From a bacterium (GTDB taxonomy: Bacteria; Myxococcota_A; UBA9160; UBA4427), in contig JANSYR010000004.1 in the NCBI GenBank assembly GCA_024742285.1, positions 124,001 to 188,000 of the forward strand: 64,000 nt of DNA, written 5' to 3'. Positions within the stretch are counted from its first letter, which is position 1. Each line of letters starts with the position of its first letter. Below the pieces are notes generated by a model that saw only the letters and a program-made list of their open reading frames with translations, was not told where the DNA came from and did not search any database. Made by a program: the position numbers and the translations under genes. This document shows positions 8,089 through 16,738 of this stretch, in pieces.

Positions 8089-8652
8089 CTAACGTGGATC
8101 CAGCCGATAGACCCAGACCGTCCGCTCGGGATCGCGGTCCGCGACCGCGATGTCGTAGCGGGCTTCGATCGCCCGGCGCGCGGTCTCGTATTCCGCCCCG
8201 CCGTAGGGGAGCCGAAGCGCGCGGCGTTCGAAGACCTGGTCGCCGAGACGGATCCGCACCCGGTCGTCGTCGCTCACGTGGGCGACCCAGCTCCGGCCGG
8301 TCGGATCCTTCGGACCCAGGATCATCGACGTCGGCACGTAGAGCTTCCCGCCGACCGCGCCCCACCAGGTGTTGACCGAGTGGGGGTCGCCCGGGCGCGT
8401 CTCGAGCTGGGCGTTCTCGACCGCGTCCGCGAAGGACCAGTCGGCGACGACCGCGGGGCCGACTTCGCCGTCCAGGGCGCCCCCCGGAATCGGGCCGATC
8501 GGACCGCAGCCCGCGAACACGAAGGCGATGACGACCGCCCATTTCACGACCCAGAGCACCGCCGCCCCCGCCAGGCCCTGCCGGCCGCGACGACCGAGTC
8601 GGCCTTGCAGTCGCTCTCGCAGTCGGTCTCGCCACGTCTTCGCTTCGTCCAT
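8089..8652 (-). CDS. Membrane-anchored protein of unknown function (split-barrel-like)
   Basis: A 187-residue protein. After a basic N-terminus (residues 1-27) there is one hydrophobic segment (about 28-46) ending in a GCG motif that could also be a lipobox. The soluble part contains NTWWGAVGGKLYVPTS and VSDDDRVRIRLGDQVFERRA, resembling the strands of pyridoxamine-oxidase or deazaflavin-oxidoreductase split barrels. I cannot show a cofactor site. The start at 8652 (MDEAKTW) is chosen because the frame upstream is not protein-like. It lies 33 bp downstream of the TraB-like gene and may share its transcript. Confidence 0.6.
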   Translation of the reverse strand: MDEAKTWRDRLRERLQGRLGRRGRQGLAGAAVLWVVKWAVVIAFVFAGCGPIGPIPGGALDGEVGPAVVADWSFADAVENAQLETRPGDPHSVNTWWGAVGGKLYVPTSMILGPKDPTGRSWVAHVSDDDRVRIRLGDQVFERRALRLPYGGAEYETARRAIEARYDIAVADRDPERTVWVYRLDPR

Positions 8653-8782
8653 GCCACCCTCTCTTCGCCGATCCCGGGGCGCGGTGTCCGACGCCCGGCC
8701 GGGGCCCGCTTTGGACGCGGGAGCCGCTCGGGTGTGCCGATGGTGCCGCGTTCGGTTCCCGCATGCCCACGCCGCGGGGTAG

Positions 8783-8804
8783 GATTCGCGCCGACGAGCG
8801 AATC
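8783..8804. promoter_or_regulatory. Inverted repeat in a divergent promoter region
   Basis: GATTCGC (8783-8789) and GCGAATC (8798-8804) are perfect inverted arms separated by 8 bases. The site lies in the 202-bp region between the divergent genes at 8652 (minus) and 8855 (plus), about 50 bp before the epimerase start. It may be an operator or a small hairpin in the leader. No regulator can be assigned. Confidence 0.3.
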
Positions 8805-8854
8805 GACGAACGCGCGGGGAGCTCGGAAGAGCTAAGAGGAGTCCGGAGAGCGGG

Positions 8855-9898
8855 ATGCGGGTCATGATGACGGGAGGGACGGGCTTCGCGGGCTCCCACA
8901 CGGTCCGCCGATACGTCGAGGCCGGGCATGACGTCCGGCTCCTCGTTCGCGATCGCGAGAAGGTCCGAAAGGTCTTCGATCCGCAGGGAATCACCATTCC
9001 CGAAGCGGACGTGATCGAGGGCGACATCGCCGATCTCCCCTCCGTAGAGCGCGCCATGGAGGGCTGCGACGCCGTCTACCACGGCGCCGCCCTCGTCGAC
9101 ATGCGACGCAAGATGGCGGACCGCGTCCTCGAGACGAACGCGCGCGGCGTCGCGAACGTCGTCGGCCACGCGGTCAAGCGTGGCCTCCCGCGGATCGTCT
9201 ACGTCTCGAGCGCGAGCATCTTCTTCCTGCCCGGCTCGGGCCCGATCCATCTCGACATGGCGATCCAACCCGGCACGACCGCCTACGCGAAGAGCAAGGC
9301 CCAGGCCGAGCAGGTGATCCGTACGCTGCAGGACACGGGCGCGCCGATTCGCGTGTCCTACCCCACCGGCATCGTCGGCCCCGACGATCCGGGCCTCTCC
9401 GACGCGAACGAAGCGGTGTACATCTTCTTCAAACAGACCGGCGTGACGACGTCGAGCGGCTTCCAGATCGTCGACGTGCGCGACCTCGCGAACGTCCACC
9501 TCCGACTGCTCGAGCGCGAGGGCGGCGCGGCCCGCGCCCTCGCGGCGGGACCGATGCTCGACTGGGCGTCGACGTACCGGATCCTCGACGAAGTGACGGG
9601 GACCCGTCTCTGGCGATTCCCCTTTCCGGGGGGACCCCTGCGCTTCCTCGGCAGTGTCGGTGACGTGCTCAAGCGCTTCGTCTACGACTTCCGATTTCCG
9701 CTCACCCGGGACGCGATGGAGTACGCGACGCAGTGGCCGGGGGCCAGCGGCGACGAAGCGGCGCGCGAGTTCGACGTGACGTTCCGGAGCGCGCGCGAGA
9801 CGTATACCGACACGGTCCGCTGGCTCTACGAAGCGGGCCACCTCGAGGAGCGGCACGTCGGCAAGCTCGCCGAGGGGGGACGCGGAGCTTCCGCCTAA
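8855..9898 (+). CDS. NAD-dependent epimerase/dehydratase family (extended SDR)
   Basis: A 347-residue extended short-chain dehydrogenase. The NAD site is GGTGFAG at residues 7-13, the catalytic Ser lies in VSSASIF, and the Tyr-Lys pair in TAYAKSKAQAE. It is closest by eye to dihydroflavonol-reductase and 3-beta-hydroxysteroid-dehydrogenase-like members, so it may reduce a ketone or aldehyde or act on a sugar nucleotide. A GGAG site precedes the ATG. The last 4 bp overlap the convergent histidine phosphatase gene. Confidence 0.85.
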   Translation: MRVMMTGGTGFAGSHTVRRYVEAGHDVRLLVRDREKVRKVFDPQGITIPEADVIEGDIADLPSVERAMEGCDAVYHGAALVDMRRKMADRVLETNARGVANVVGHAVKRGLPRIVYVSSASIFFLPGSGPIHLDMAIQPGTTAYAKSKAQAEQVIRTLQDTGAPIRVSYPTGIVGPDDPGLSDANEAVYIFFKQTGVTTSSGFQIVDVRDLANVHLRLLEREGGAARALAAGPMLDWASTYRILDEVTGTRLWRFPFPGGPLRFLGSVGDVLKRFVYDFRFPLTRDAMEYATQWPGASGDEAAREFDVTFRSARETYTDTVRWLYEAGHLEERHVGKLAEGGRGASA

Positions 9899-10605
9899 CG
9901 TCCAGGAACGTGCTTCGAGAACTCGCCGGCGAGGTGGACCCAATCGCCGTTCGGCTTCTTCTCGAGGAGCACGCAGCCGAGATAGTCCATCGAGAGGCCG
10001 GCGACGTGCCGTACGTCGATCGCCCCGAGGACGACCGCGGCGTGCCGTAGACATCCGCTGTGCGCGACGAAGAGGCGTGCGACGTCCCGGGGATCGTCGT
10101 CCGGAATGGAATCGATGCTCGCCGCCACGCGCGACGCGACCCGGGCGCCCGCCTGCATGAGCGACTCCGCCCCGGGCAGCGGTAGTCGGAACTCGGGCAT
10201 TCGACGCCAGCCCTCGGGCAGCGGTCCGAGGCGAGGATCCGTTCCGAGAAGCTCTGCGATCTCGGCGAAGGTCAGGTTGGCCGCGCTGCCGAGACCGCGC
10301 TCGATCAGCTCGTCGCGTTGGATCACGTGATGACTTCGGCCGGTCTCCGGCGCCAGCTCGGAGGCGAGCACCATCGCCGTCTGCCATGCGCGGAGCAGCT
10401 GCGAGGCCTCGATCCGCTCGTCGATCGTGAGCCCGTGATCGCGACAGAGTCCAGCGATCCTGGCCGCAGCCGCCCGCGCCTGCGCGTGGCCCAGCTGCGA
10501 GAGGGCGCGCGGCGAATGGGCGCTCGCCGTGTTCTCCGGTCGATTGAAGTCGCCGTGTCGAACGAAGGCCGCGATCCGCCGACCGCACCGAGTCTCGTTT
10601 TCCAT
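9895..10605 (-). CDS. Histidine phosphatase family protein
   Basis: A 236-residue phosphatase of the phosphoglycerate-mutase/SixA superfamily. The catalytic RHG triplet is at about residues 16-18 (AFVRHGDFN). SQLLRAWQTA carries the second phosphate-binding Arg, and the second catalytic His lies in FVAHSG. Enzymes of this group remove phosphate from small molecules or phosphohistidine proteins; the substrate is not evident. I prefer the ATG at 10605 over the GTG at 10629, which would add only an Arg-rich stub. Confidence 0.82.
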   Translation of the reverse strand: MENETRCGRRIAAFVRHGDFNRPENTASAHSPRALSQLGHAQARAAAARIAGLCRDHGLTIDERIEASQLLRAWQTAMVLASELAPETGRSHHVIQRDELIERGLGSAANLTFAEIAELLGTDPRLGPLPEGWRRMPEFRLPLPGAESLMQAGARVASRVAASIDSIPDDDPRDVARLFVAHSGCLRHAAVVLGAIDVRHVAGLSMDYLGCVLLEKKPNGDWVHLAGEFSKHVPGR

Positions 10606-10747
10606 ACGTGCCTCTCGTCCTCGAGCCACCCGAGATTACACGGGCCCCCGCTTCTCTTCATCGGCCGAATGGTTCGAAGTACCTGAGATCGACGCGACTG
10701 CCGGTCGCTCTGGGCTTCGTGTCACATGGCACGATTGCGACACACTT

Positions 10748-10760
10748 GCACCCGAGGTGC
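10748..10760 (-). terminator. Small hairpin after the Cys-cluster gene
   Basis: GCACC and GGTGC form a perfect 5-bp stem with a 3-base loop directly after the stop codon of the YkgJ-family gene. There is no clear T-run, so it is at best a weak terminator. Confidence 0.3.
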
Positions 10761-11348
10761 TCATCTCCCGCGGGCGAGGCGTTCGAGTGCGCGCCGTCGC
10801 CGCCACACCGACAATCGCCTCGCCATCCGCTCGAGCCAGGGCAACCGGCGAGTCTCTCGCAACACACCCTTTGCGTGAACCTCGATCCGTTCCCCTTCGA
10901 CCCGTTGCTCGATCCCGTCGGCGAGCAGGACCCGGAAGGGGCGATCGGGATTCTCGAGATCGGCGGTGTCGGTGATCCGAACCGGCATCTGACTGCGGTA
11001 GCGCTCGGCGATCGCCTGGAGCGCGGGCGAGGTGTCGAACGCGCCGGGGCGGACTTCGCGAATGGAGAGCTGGACCGCAGCACCCACCGCTTCGAGGTCG
11101 ACGATTCCGCCGGTGCGGTCCGGACGCTCGTCGTCCTCGAGTCCGCCCTGCAGCCAGAGACAGTGGTAGCGGCGGCAGATCGACGGGCGCGTCTCGTGGA
11201 TGCCGCAGCCGCCGCCCGTTCGCTGGTGCTCGCAGTCGAGGCCCGCCGGCTTCGCGAGCTCGTCGACCCGCAGCACGTGACAGCATGCCGAGCAGGGTCC
11301 GCAGCTGCGCTCGGCGGCACGCTCGAGGTCGGCAGAAAGCTGGGCCAA
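10761..11348 (-). CDS. YkgJ family cysteine cluster protein
   Basis: A 195-residue protein with eight cysteines near the N-terminus (about 16, 19, 22, 23, 39, 48, 58, 63). They are arranged as CGPCSACC, then GCGIHETRPSICRRYHC, the YkgJ/UPF0153 pattern thought to bind a zinc or an iron-sulfur cluster. The family's role is unknown, although some members are linked to protein modification. The start is a TTG at 11348. It lies 29 bp downstream of the cupin gene on the same strand. A second gene with this signature was not seen here. Confidence 0.8.
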   Translation of the reverse strand: MAQLSADLERAAERSCGPCSACCHVLRVDELAKPAGLDCEHQRTGGGCGIHETRPSICRRYHCLWLQGGLEDDERPDRTGGIVDLEAVGAAVQLSIREVRPGAFDTSPALQAIAERYRSQMPVRITDTADLENPDRPFRVLLADGIEQRVEGERIEVHAKGVLRETRRLPWLERMARRLSVWRRRRALERLARGR

Positions 11349-11377
11349 GGCGGGTGGACCGTTCCGCTACGCGCGGC

Positions 11378-11728
11378 TCAGAGGTCCGCGCCCGATGGAC
11401 CGCCCGTGCCGAAGAAGACCAGGAGCGAGAGATCCTCGGTGATCTCGCTGAACTCGTGCTCGGTATCCGCGGGGACATAGAGGATCGAGCCCTGCCCGAT
11501 CTCCTGGGGCTGACCGCTCAGGGTGATGCGGCCGCGGCCCTTGAGGACGAAGTAGACCTCGTCCTCGTCGTGGGTGGTCTGCGTATCCGTCGCGCCGGCT
11601 TTGAGGGTGTAGATTCCCGCCGACAGGGTCGGTACGCGCAGGAACTCGAGGTAGGGCGCGTCCTGCTGCTCCGCCATCGAGACGACCTTCGCCAGATCGA
11701 ATGCTTTCCACGCCGCTTCTTCGCTCAT
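11378..11728 (-). CDS. Cupin domain protein
   Basis: A 116-residue single-domain cupin. Motif 1 includes TTHDEDEVYFVLKGRGRI and motif 2 ILYVPADTEHEFSEI, which together supply the His/Glu metal ligands of the small beta-barrel. Such proteins bind a metal and act as small dioxygenases, isomerases or ligand sensors. The start at 11728 (MSEEAAW) excludes an Arg-rich upstream extension. It probably forms an operon with the YkgJ-type gene. Confidence 0.82.
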   Translation of the reverse strand: MSEEAAWKAFDLAKVVSMAEQQDAPYLEFLRVPTLSAGIYTLKAGATDTQTTHDEDEVYFVLKGRGRITLSGQPQEIGQGSILYVPADTEHEFSEITEDLSLLVFFGTGGPSGADL

Positions 11729-11853
11729 TCGCGATCTCCGCCACCGCGACCGGATTCCGACCGAGGGGCTCACGGCGGAAAAGCTAGCTCTCGGCGATCC
11801 CCGTCGCACCGCGCAGCTCCTGTGCAGCCCGTACGCGCCCGGTTCCGGGACAC

Positions 11854-12999
11854 ATGGCCCCCCGCGCGAAGCCGAGGCATCCTCTGCTCGTGTCGCCTGA
11901 TCGCAGCCACCCGACCTCGAACGTCCTGCTCGCGATGGCCTCGATCGTGGTCATCGTCGCCGGCCTCAAGGCCGCAAGCTCCCTCCTCGTGCCCTTCTTG
12001 TTGGCGGGCTTCATCGGACTCCTCTGCGCGCCCCTCCTTTTCTGGCTGCGCGACCGAGGTGTCCCCAATCCGATCGCGCTGATCATCGTCCTGCTGGGGC
12101 TCTTCGGAATCGGGGCCGTCTTCGGCGGACTGATGAGCACGTCGATCAACGAGTTCACCCGGCTGCTGCCGTCCTATCAGGAGCGCTTCGGCTCCCTCGT
12201 CGTGTCGCTGACCGCCACGCTCAAGCAATACGGGATCGACTTCGGCTCGAATCCCGAGGCGGCCAACCCCTTCGACCCTCAGGCGGCCCTCGGCATGGTC
12301 GGCGGGCTCGCGGGCAACCTGGGTTCGCTCCTCAACAACGCGTTCCTGCTCTTCTTGATCGTCTGCTTCATCCTGCTCGAAGCCGCGAGCATCCCGCGCA
12401 AGGTCCGCGACGCCTTCGGCGACTCCCCGGAGATGGAGACGCGGATGAACGAGATCGGCACGTCGATCCGCCGCTATCTCGGCATCAAGACGCTCACCAG
12501 CATGCTCACCGGGGTGCTCATCTACTGGTCGCTGTTCCTGCTCGAGGTCAAGTTCGCGCCACTCTGGGGGCTGGTCGCGTTCCTGCTGAACTTCGTTCCG
12601 GCGATCGGCTCGGTGATGGCGGCAATCCCCGCCGTCGCCCTCGCCATGGTCGACAACAGTCTCCAGACCGCCGCGGTGGTGACGGCAATCTACCTGACGG
12701 TCAACATCTCGATCGGCAACTTCCTCGAGCCGCGCGCACTCGGTGAAGGGATGGGGCTCTCGCCGCTGATCGTCGTCACGTCCCTGATCTTCTGGGGCTG
12801 GGTCCTCGGACCGGTCGGGATGGTTCTTGCGGTCCCGCTGACGGTCATCCTCCGGATCACGCTCGACAGCCAACCGCAGACCCAATGGGTCGCCGTGCTT
12901 CTCGGACCCGCTTTCCCCGTGCCGGCCTTCGGGATCGCCGCGAAGAAGAAGCGCTCTCTCGCCCAGGAGAAAGCAAAGGAAACGGAGGCCTCCGCATGA
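11854..12999 (+). CDS. AI-2E family transporter
   Basis: A 381-residue inner-membrane protein with about seven or eight hydrophobic helices. The first two are at roughly 25-70 and the long C-terminal block at roughly 200-345. It has the conserved AI-2E features ISIGNFLEPRALGEGMGLSPL and the late VGMVLAVPLTVILR segment. Members export small molecules such as autoinducer-2, or exchange Na+ for H+. A second, diverged member lies at 22603-23676. The TM2 gene starts inside its stop codon (ATGA), so the two are coupled. Confidence 0.87.
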   Translation: MAPRAKPRHPLLVSPDRSHPTSNVLLAMASIVVIVAGLKAASSLLVPFLLAGFIGLLCAPLLFWLRDRGVPNPIALIIVLLGLFGIGAVFGGLMSTSINEFTRLLPSYQERFGSLVVSLTATLKQYGIDFGSNPEAANPFDPQAALGMVGGLAGNLGSLLNNAFLLFLIVCFILLEAASIPRKVRDAFGDSPEMETRMNEIGTSIRRYLGIKTLTSMLTGVLIYWSLFLLEVKFAPLWGLVAFLLNFVPAIGSVMAAIPAVALAMVDNSLQTAAVVTAIYLTVNISIGNFLEPRALGEGMGLSPLIVVTSLIFWGWVLGPVGMVLAVPLTVILRITLDSQPQTQWVAVLLGPAFPVPAFGIAAKKKRSLAQEKAKETEASA

Positions 13000-13397
13000 G
13001 CGGCCGAGAAGACACCCACTCCCTCGCGGTCGGCTACGTCCTCTGGATCTTCGGATTCACCGGCGCCCATCGCTTCTACTTCGGGAAGCCGATCTCCGGC
13101 ACGATCTACCTGCTGACCGCCGGGATCTTCCTGATCGGCTGGATCATCGACCTCTTCCTGATGCCGCGGCTCGAACGTTCGGCGGAGCTGCGCTTCAACG
13201 AAGGGCCGCTCGACTACACGATCGGTTGGGTGCTCCTCACGTTCGTCGGCGTCTTCGGGATCCACCGCTTCTATCTCGGCAAGTGGGTGACCGGCCTGCT
13301 CTACCTCCTGACCGGTGGCCTGCTCTTCCTCGGCGTCGTCTACGACTTCTGGACGCTCAACGACCAGATCAGCGAGGAGAACGCGCACCGGGGCTAG
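12996..13397 (+). CDS. TM2 domain-containing membrane protein with two repeats
   Basis: A 133-residue membrane protein made of two related TM2 units. Each has a Gly-rich helix ending in the motif HRFYxGK (GAHRFYFGK near residue 24, GIHRFYLGK near residue 90), followed by a second helix. The TM2 family has no settled biochemical role. The ATG at 12996 overlaps the AI-2E stop codon, implying joint expression and possibly a shared membrane job. Confidence 0.8.
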   Translation: MSGREDTHSLAVGYVLWIFGFTGAHRFYFGKPISGTIYLLTAGIFLIGWIIDLFLMPRLERSAELRFNEGPLDYTIGWVLLTFVGVFGIHRFYLGKWVTGLLYLLTGGLLFLGVVYDFWTLNDQISEENAHRG

Positions 13398-13516
13398 ACG
13401 CGATCCCTCATCTCTCGTCCGCGTCCCGAGGAGGCGAGCCCACGAAGCTCCACGCTCCGCTCGCGAGCCCGCCCGTCGCCCTCGGAGCCGAGCATCCGCC
13501 GGCGACGAACGAGTCG

Positions 13517-14002
13517 CTAGCTCGCCGCGGCGATCGTTGCGAAGGCCTGGATGACCTCGTCGGGGGCCTGGACCAGCTCGACGAGGACGCCCTCGGAGCC
13601 GATCGGGAAATCGTCGTTGCCCTTCGGATGGATGAAGCAGACGTCGTAGCCCGCGGCGCCCTTGCGGATGCCCCCCGGCGTGAACCGCACGCCCTGTCCT
13701 TCGAGCCATTCGACGGCGGTCCGCAGATCGTCGATCCAGAGCCCGATGTGATTCAGCGCCGGGTCGTGAACCTTCGGGCGCTTCTCGGGATCGATCGGCT
13801 GCATCAGGTCGACCTCGACCTTGAATGCGCCCGCGCCCGTCTCGCAGATGTCCTCGTCGACGTTCTCGCTCTCGCTCTTGTAGGAGTGCCCGTAGGTCAG
13901 TCCCATGATGTCGACCCAGAACTTCTTGAGCTTGTTCTTGTCGAGGCCACCGATGGCGACCTGCTGGACGCCGAGGACGTTGAAGGGGCGGGAATCGGAC
14001 AT
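13517..14002 (-). CDS. VOC family protein (single module pair)
   Basis: A 161-residue glyoxalase/dioxygenase-fold protein. It starts [20 protein letters not shown], with [12 protein letters not shown] (VOC strand-helix unit) and [20 protein letters not shown] in the second half. It ends with [10 protein letters not shown], where a metal ligand (Glu) is expected. The length is standard. The reaction is unknown; methylmalonyl-CoA epimerase-like proteins share this outline. It stands alone between convergent and divergent neighbours. Confidence 0.78.
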   Translation of the reverse strand: MSDSRPFNVLGVQQVAIGGLDKNKLKKFWVDIMGLTYGHSYKSESENVDEDICETGAGAFKVEVDLMQPIDPEKRPKVHDPALNHIGLWIDDLRTAVEWLEGQGVRFTPGGIRKGAAGYDVCFIHPKGNDDFPIGSEGVLVELVQAPDEVIQAFATIAAAS

Positions 14003-14122
14003 GGGGGGTCTCCTGACTGGGGACGCGACGAGACGGACGCCGCTCGAGGGGCGCCGAGTCTAACGGATCCGCCACGGGGGCTCACGCACACGGCTCGCTA
14101 CTCTGGCGGGAAGGAGTCGGCC

Positions 14123-14923
14123 ATGACGCGACCCGCCCGCGACGACGCTCCGCCCGCACGCGCCGGCCTGCCTGGCGGCTGGCGGCGCATGCGGGCCGGC
14201 GCGGCGGGCCTCGCGCTCGGCCTGCTCGCGGCCTGCGGAATCGGACCCGGGGACCACGGCGGAGACGCGAAGTCCGAAGACGAGCCCCTCGCGGCGCTGC
14301 GCGCACGAATGGTCGAGGAGCAGGTCGCCGCACGCGGACTCCGGGACGAGCGCGTGCTGGCGGCGCTGCAGACCGTGCGACGCCATCGCTACGCAGGGGA
14401 CACCGATCCGCGTCGTGCCTACGCGGACACCCCGCACCCCATCGGCCTCGGGCAGACCATCAGCCAGCCCTACATCGTGGCGCTGATGAGCGACCTCGCC
14501 GGGATCGAGCCGCCCTGCCGCGTGCTCGAGGTCGGCACCGGATCCGGCTACCAGGCCGCCGTGCTCGCCGAGATGGGCTGCGAAGTCTGGTCGATCGAAA
14601 TCATCGAGGCTCTCGCGGAACGGGCGCGCGCGACCCTCCGGGCCGAGGGGTACGGTGATCGCGTGCACGTCCGCGCGGGCGATGGCTATCGCGGCTGGCC
14701 GGAGGAGGCGCCTTTCGATGCGATCCTCGTGACCGCCGCCGCGCCCCGGGTACCCGAGCCGCTCCTCGAACAGCTGCGGATCGGCGGGCGCCTCGTCGTT
14801 CCCGTCGGCGAGCCCTGGCAGATGCTCGAGATCCACCTCCGGACCGAAGACGGCTTCGAGAAGAAGGCGGATACGGCGGTGCGCTTCGTGCCGATGACCG
14901 GGGAGATCCGGGACGGGCGTTAG
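14123..14923 (+). CDS. pcm: Protein-L-isoaspartate O-methyltransferase, lipoprotein-type
   Basis: A 266-residue protein. The core is a standard isoaspartate methyltransferase, which uses S-adenosylmethionine to methylate damaged aspartyl residues. It has MVEEQVAARGLRDERVLAAL, IGLGQTISQPYIVALM and the SAM loop VLEVGTGSGYQAAVL. The first 40 residues are unusual: basic, then hydrophobic, ending in the lipobox GLLAAC (Cys 38). This predicts export and lipid anchoring rather than a cytosolic enzyme. The ATG at 14123 follows AGGAG. The gene is isolated from neighbours. Confidence 0.88.
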   Translation: MTRPARDDAPPARAGLPGGWRRMRAGAAGLALGLLAACGIGPGDHGGDAKSEDEPLAALRARMVEEQVAARGLRDERVLAALQTVRRHRYAGDTDPRRAYADTPHPIGLGQTISQPYIVALMSDLAGIEPPCRVLEVGTGSGYQAAVLAEMGCEVWSIEIIEALAERARATLRAEGYGDRVHVRAGDGYRGWPEEAPFDAILVTAAAPRVPEPLLEQLRIGGRLVVPVGEPWQMLEIHLRTEDGFEKKADTAVRFVPMTGEIRDGR

Positions 14924-15264
14924 GTGAGGCGATCCGGGCGTGGGTCGCTCCGGTCGTTCGGCGGGCGCTTCCTCCGCTCGCCCTCTTCCCGGGTTCGCGT
15001 CCCCGCGTACCGTCGATCAGTGGCTCCCCGGGGTCTGGTCCCCTGCCGAGAGGACGATGTTAGAGTCCGGACGGGACTTCGAGAGTGTCGGATCACGCAG
15101 TGGCGCTCGGCCGACACGCACGCGGCCGCCTTCGCGCTCGGGACCCGCAGGTTCGTCGAGGGAGCGACTTCGCGCCGATTGGTGCGCGAGGACGTCGCGA
15201 TCGACTGGTAGCGGACAGTCCAACGAATCGATCCCGGTACGCAGGTCGGGATTCGGGAGGGAAC
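14924..15264 (+). other. Intergenic region, no gene recognised
   Basis: This 341-bp stretch lies between the methyltransferase stop and the LuxR-type regulator. Its open frames are Arg/Ser-rich in every reading and match nothing. It most likely holds the regulator's promoter and a long leader. The only clear element is a GGGAGGGA ribosome site just before 15265. Confidence 0.5.
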
Positions 15265-15987
15265 GTGCCATTGGAGAATGACGAGGGCGCCTGGTCCATC
15301 CATCCGACCTACGGGCAGATCCGAGCCGTCCTGGACACGCTCAATGCCGGCGTGCTGGTCCGCACCGTCGCAGGTCGGATCCTCTTCGCGAACGATCGGA
15401 TGCTCCACTGGCTCGGCTACGCCGCCGCGGAGCTCGACGGCCAGGACTTCCGCATTCTCGTCCCTCCCGAGCTCAGGGAACCCCTCGAGGCCGAGCTCCA
15501 GGACATCCATTCCGGAGACGAGCGACTCCGCGTGACCATCATGCAACGCAAGGACGGTCGGACGCTGCCCATCGTTTCCTGCCCACACGTTCTCCGGAAC
15601 GACGACGAGATCCTCGGCGTCGTGACCGTGGTGATGGACCTCGGCGAGGTGCAGACGGCTCGACACGTCGACACCGCCCGTCCGACCGGGCTCGTGGCGA
15701 GCCTGCGCCGGATCGCGGACGAGCTCCATACGATCAGCCTCTTCGCCGGCGGCGCGGCCGTGGGCGACGTTCCTCACGACCATCCCGATCTGGCGCTTCT
15801 GACGCCGCGAGAGCGTGAGATCCTGACCGAACTCCTCTCGGGATCACGCGTTCCCGCGATCGCGAGGAAGCTCTTCATCAGCCCCCATACCGTCCGCAAC
15901 CACCTGAAGTCGATGTATCGGAAATTCGAGGTCGCGGACCAGGCGTCGCTGATCGATCGCATCCGCGCGCTCCAGAAAGGCTCCTAG
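15265..15987 (+). CDS. PAS domain LuxR-type transcriptional regulator
   Basis: A 240-residue DNA-binding regulator. Residues about 12-125 form a PAS sensor (LNAGVLVRTVAGRILFANDR, then IMQRKDGRTLPI). The C-terminal 60 residues are a LuxR/GerE helix-turn-helix (LTPREREILTELLSG, then FISPHTVRNHLKSMYRKFEV). There is no receiver domain, so activity should depend on a ligand, redox or partner signal through PAS. The GTG at 15265 has a good GGAGGGA site; longer frames lack one. A large palindrome lies just behind the gene (16002-16032) and might be its target or a terminator. Confidence 0.85.
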   Translation: MPLENDEGAWSIHPTYGQIRAVLDTLNAGVLVRTVAGRILFANDRMLHWLGYAAAELDGQDFRILVPPELREPLEAELQDIHSGDERLRVTIMQRKDGRTLPIVSCPHVLRNDDEILGVVTVVMDLGEVQTARHVDTARPTGLVASLRRIADELHTISLFAGGAAVGDVPHDHPDLALLTPREREILTELLSGSRVPAIARKLFISPHTVRNHLKSMYRKFEVADQASLIDRIRALQKGS

Positions 15988-16001
15988 ACCGATCGATCGT
16001 C

Positions 16002-16032
16002 CCGCGATGGCCAATCGATTGGACCATCGCGG
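16002..16032. promoter_or_regulatory. 31-bp near-perfect palindrome
   Basis: Outer arms CCGCGATGG (16002-16010) and CCATCGCGG (16024-16032) enclose the perfect palindrome CCAATCGATTGG (16011-16022) plus one extra A. As RNA it would form a long hairpin with a bulged A. It starts 14 bp after the LuxR-type gene and 85 bp before the next start. It has no T-run, so a protein-binding site is as likely as a terminator. Confidence 0.55.
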
Positions 16033-16116
16033 TCATCGTGGGAAATGAACGGAGTGCGAAGCTCCCGCCCGCCGTTCCCGTGGACCGCACGAGAGGGACG
16101 ACGAGGAGACCTCGCC

Positions 16117-16419
16117 ATGCATCAGCCGGACCGACACCGCGACTTCGACCGCCTCTCGCGCAGCGAGCAGGAACGACTCTTCCTGGACGTTCTCGCCAAG
16201 CCCGCGCACGCGACGAGCGGAACCTGGAGCGAGTGGTTCCACGCCTGGCTCGAGGACCAGTCTGCCGAGGGGCGACCGCTCGGCGAGATCGCAAAGCGGT
16301 TCGACCTGCCCCCGTACGACGACGGGAACGGTGACGCCTGGGAGCTACTGGTTCGACACGTGCGATGGATGGTCGCGTCCGGCCACGCCCGCGTGGTGCG
16401 GATCGAGGTCGTCGACTGA
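16117..16419 (+). CDS. Small protein of unknown function (100 aa)
   Basis: A soluble, charged 100-residue protein beginning MHQPDRHRDFDRLSRSEQER and ending HARVVRIEVVD. A GAGGAG ribosome site at good spacing supports the ATG at 16117. The sequence is Trp-rich in the middle (SGTWSEWFHAWLED). I do not recognise a family. It follows the PAS-LuxR gene and the 16002 palindrome, so it may be a small target or effector of that regulator. Confidence 0.55.
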   Translation: MHQPDRHRDFDRLSRSEQERLFLDVLAKPAHATSGTWSEWFHAWLEDQSAEGRPLGEIAKRFDLPPYDDGNGDAWELLVRHVRWMVASGHARVVRIEVVD

Positions 16420-16443
16420 TCGAGACACGGCGAGGACGAGGCG

Positions 16444-16599
16444 TCAGACGAGCCAACGAAGGAGCGCGGCGAGGGCGACGAGCACCAGCCAGACGCCCGA
16501 TCCGAAGATCACCCCGAACACGAGACCTCGCATCGGGGAGGCCACCGGCCGGCAAGGGCGGATCTCGTCCGCAGACCGATCGTTCGTCGGGGTTCCCAT
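16444..16599 (-). CDS. Small single-pass membrane protein
   Basis: A predicted 51-residue protein. A polar N-terminus with MGTPTNDRSADEI is followed from about residue 23 by a basic MRGL start and one strong transmembrane helix running almost to the end. Codon composition matches neighbouring genes, but no clear ribosome site was seen, so the start could be elsewhere. The layout resembles the many small Gly/Leu-rich membrane proteins of unknown role. Confidence 0.45.
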   Translation of the reverse strand: MGTPTNDRSADEIRPCRPVASPMRGLVFGVIFGSGVWLVLVALAALLRWLV

Positions 16600-16738
16600 C
16601 ACGTGGGAAGCGTACGAGATACGACGGGAAGTCCGATGACCGACATGGGTCGTTCGCATGGCCGGGCTGGACCAATCCCGGCGCGACCGACACGGGCTCG
16701 CGGAAGACGCCAATGCGACCGACGTCGGAACCAGGAGG

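Noticed and set aside
10715-10750. Second TGGCACG sequence resembling a sigma-54 promoter
   Set aside because: No GC pair at the required 10-base spacing and no plus-strand gene follows.
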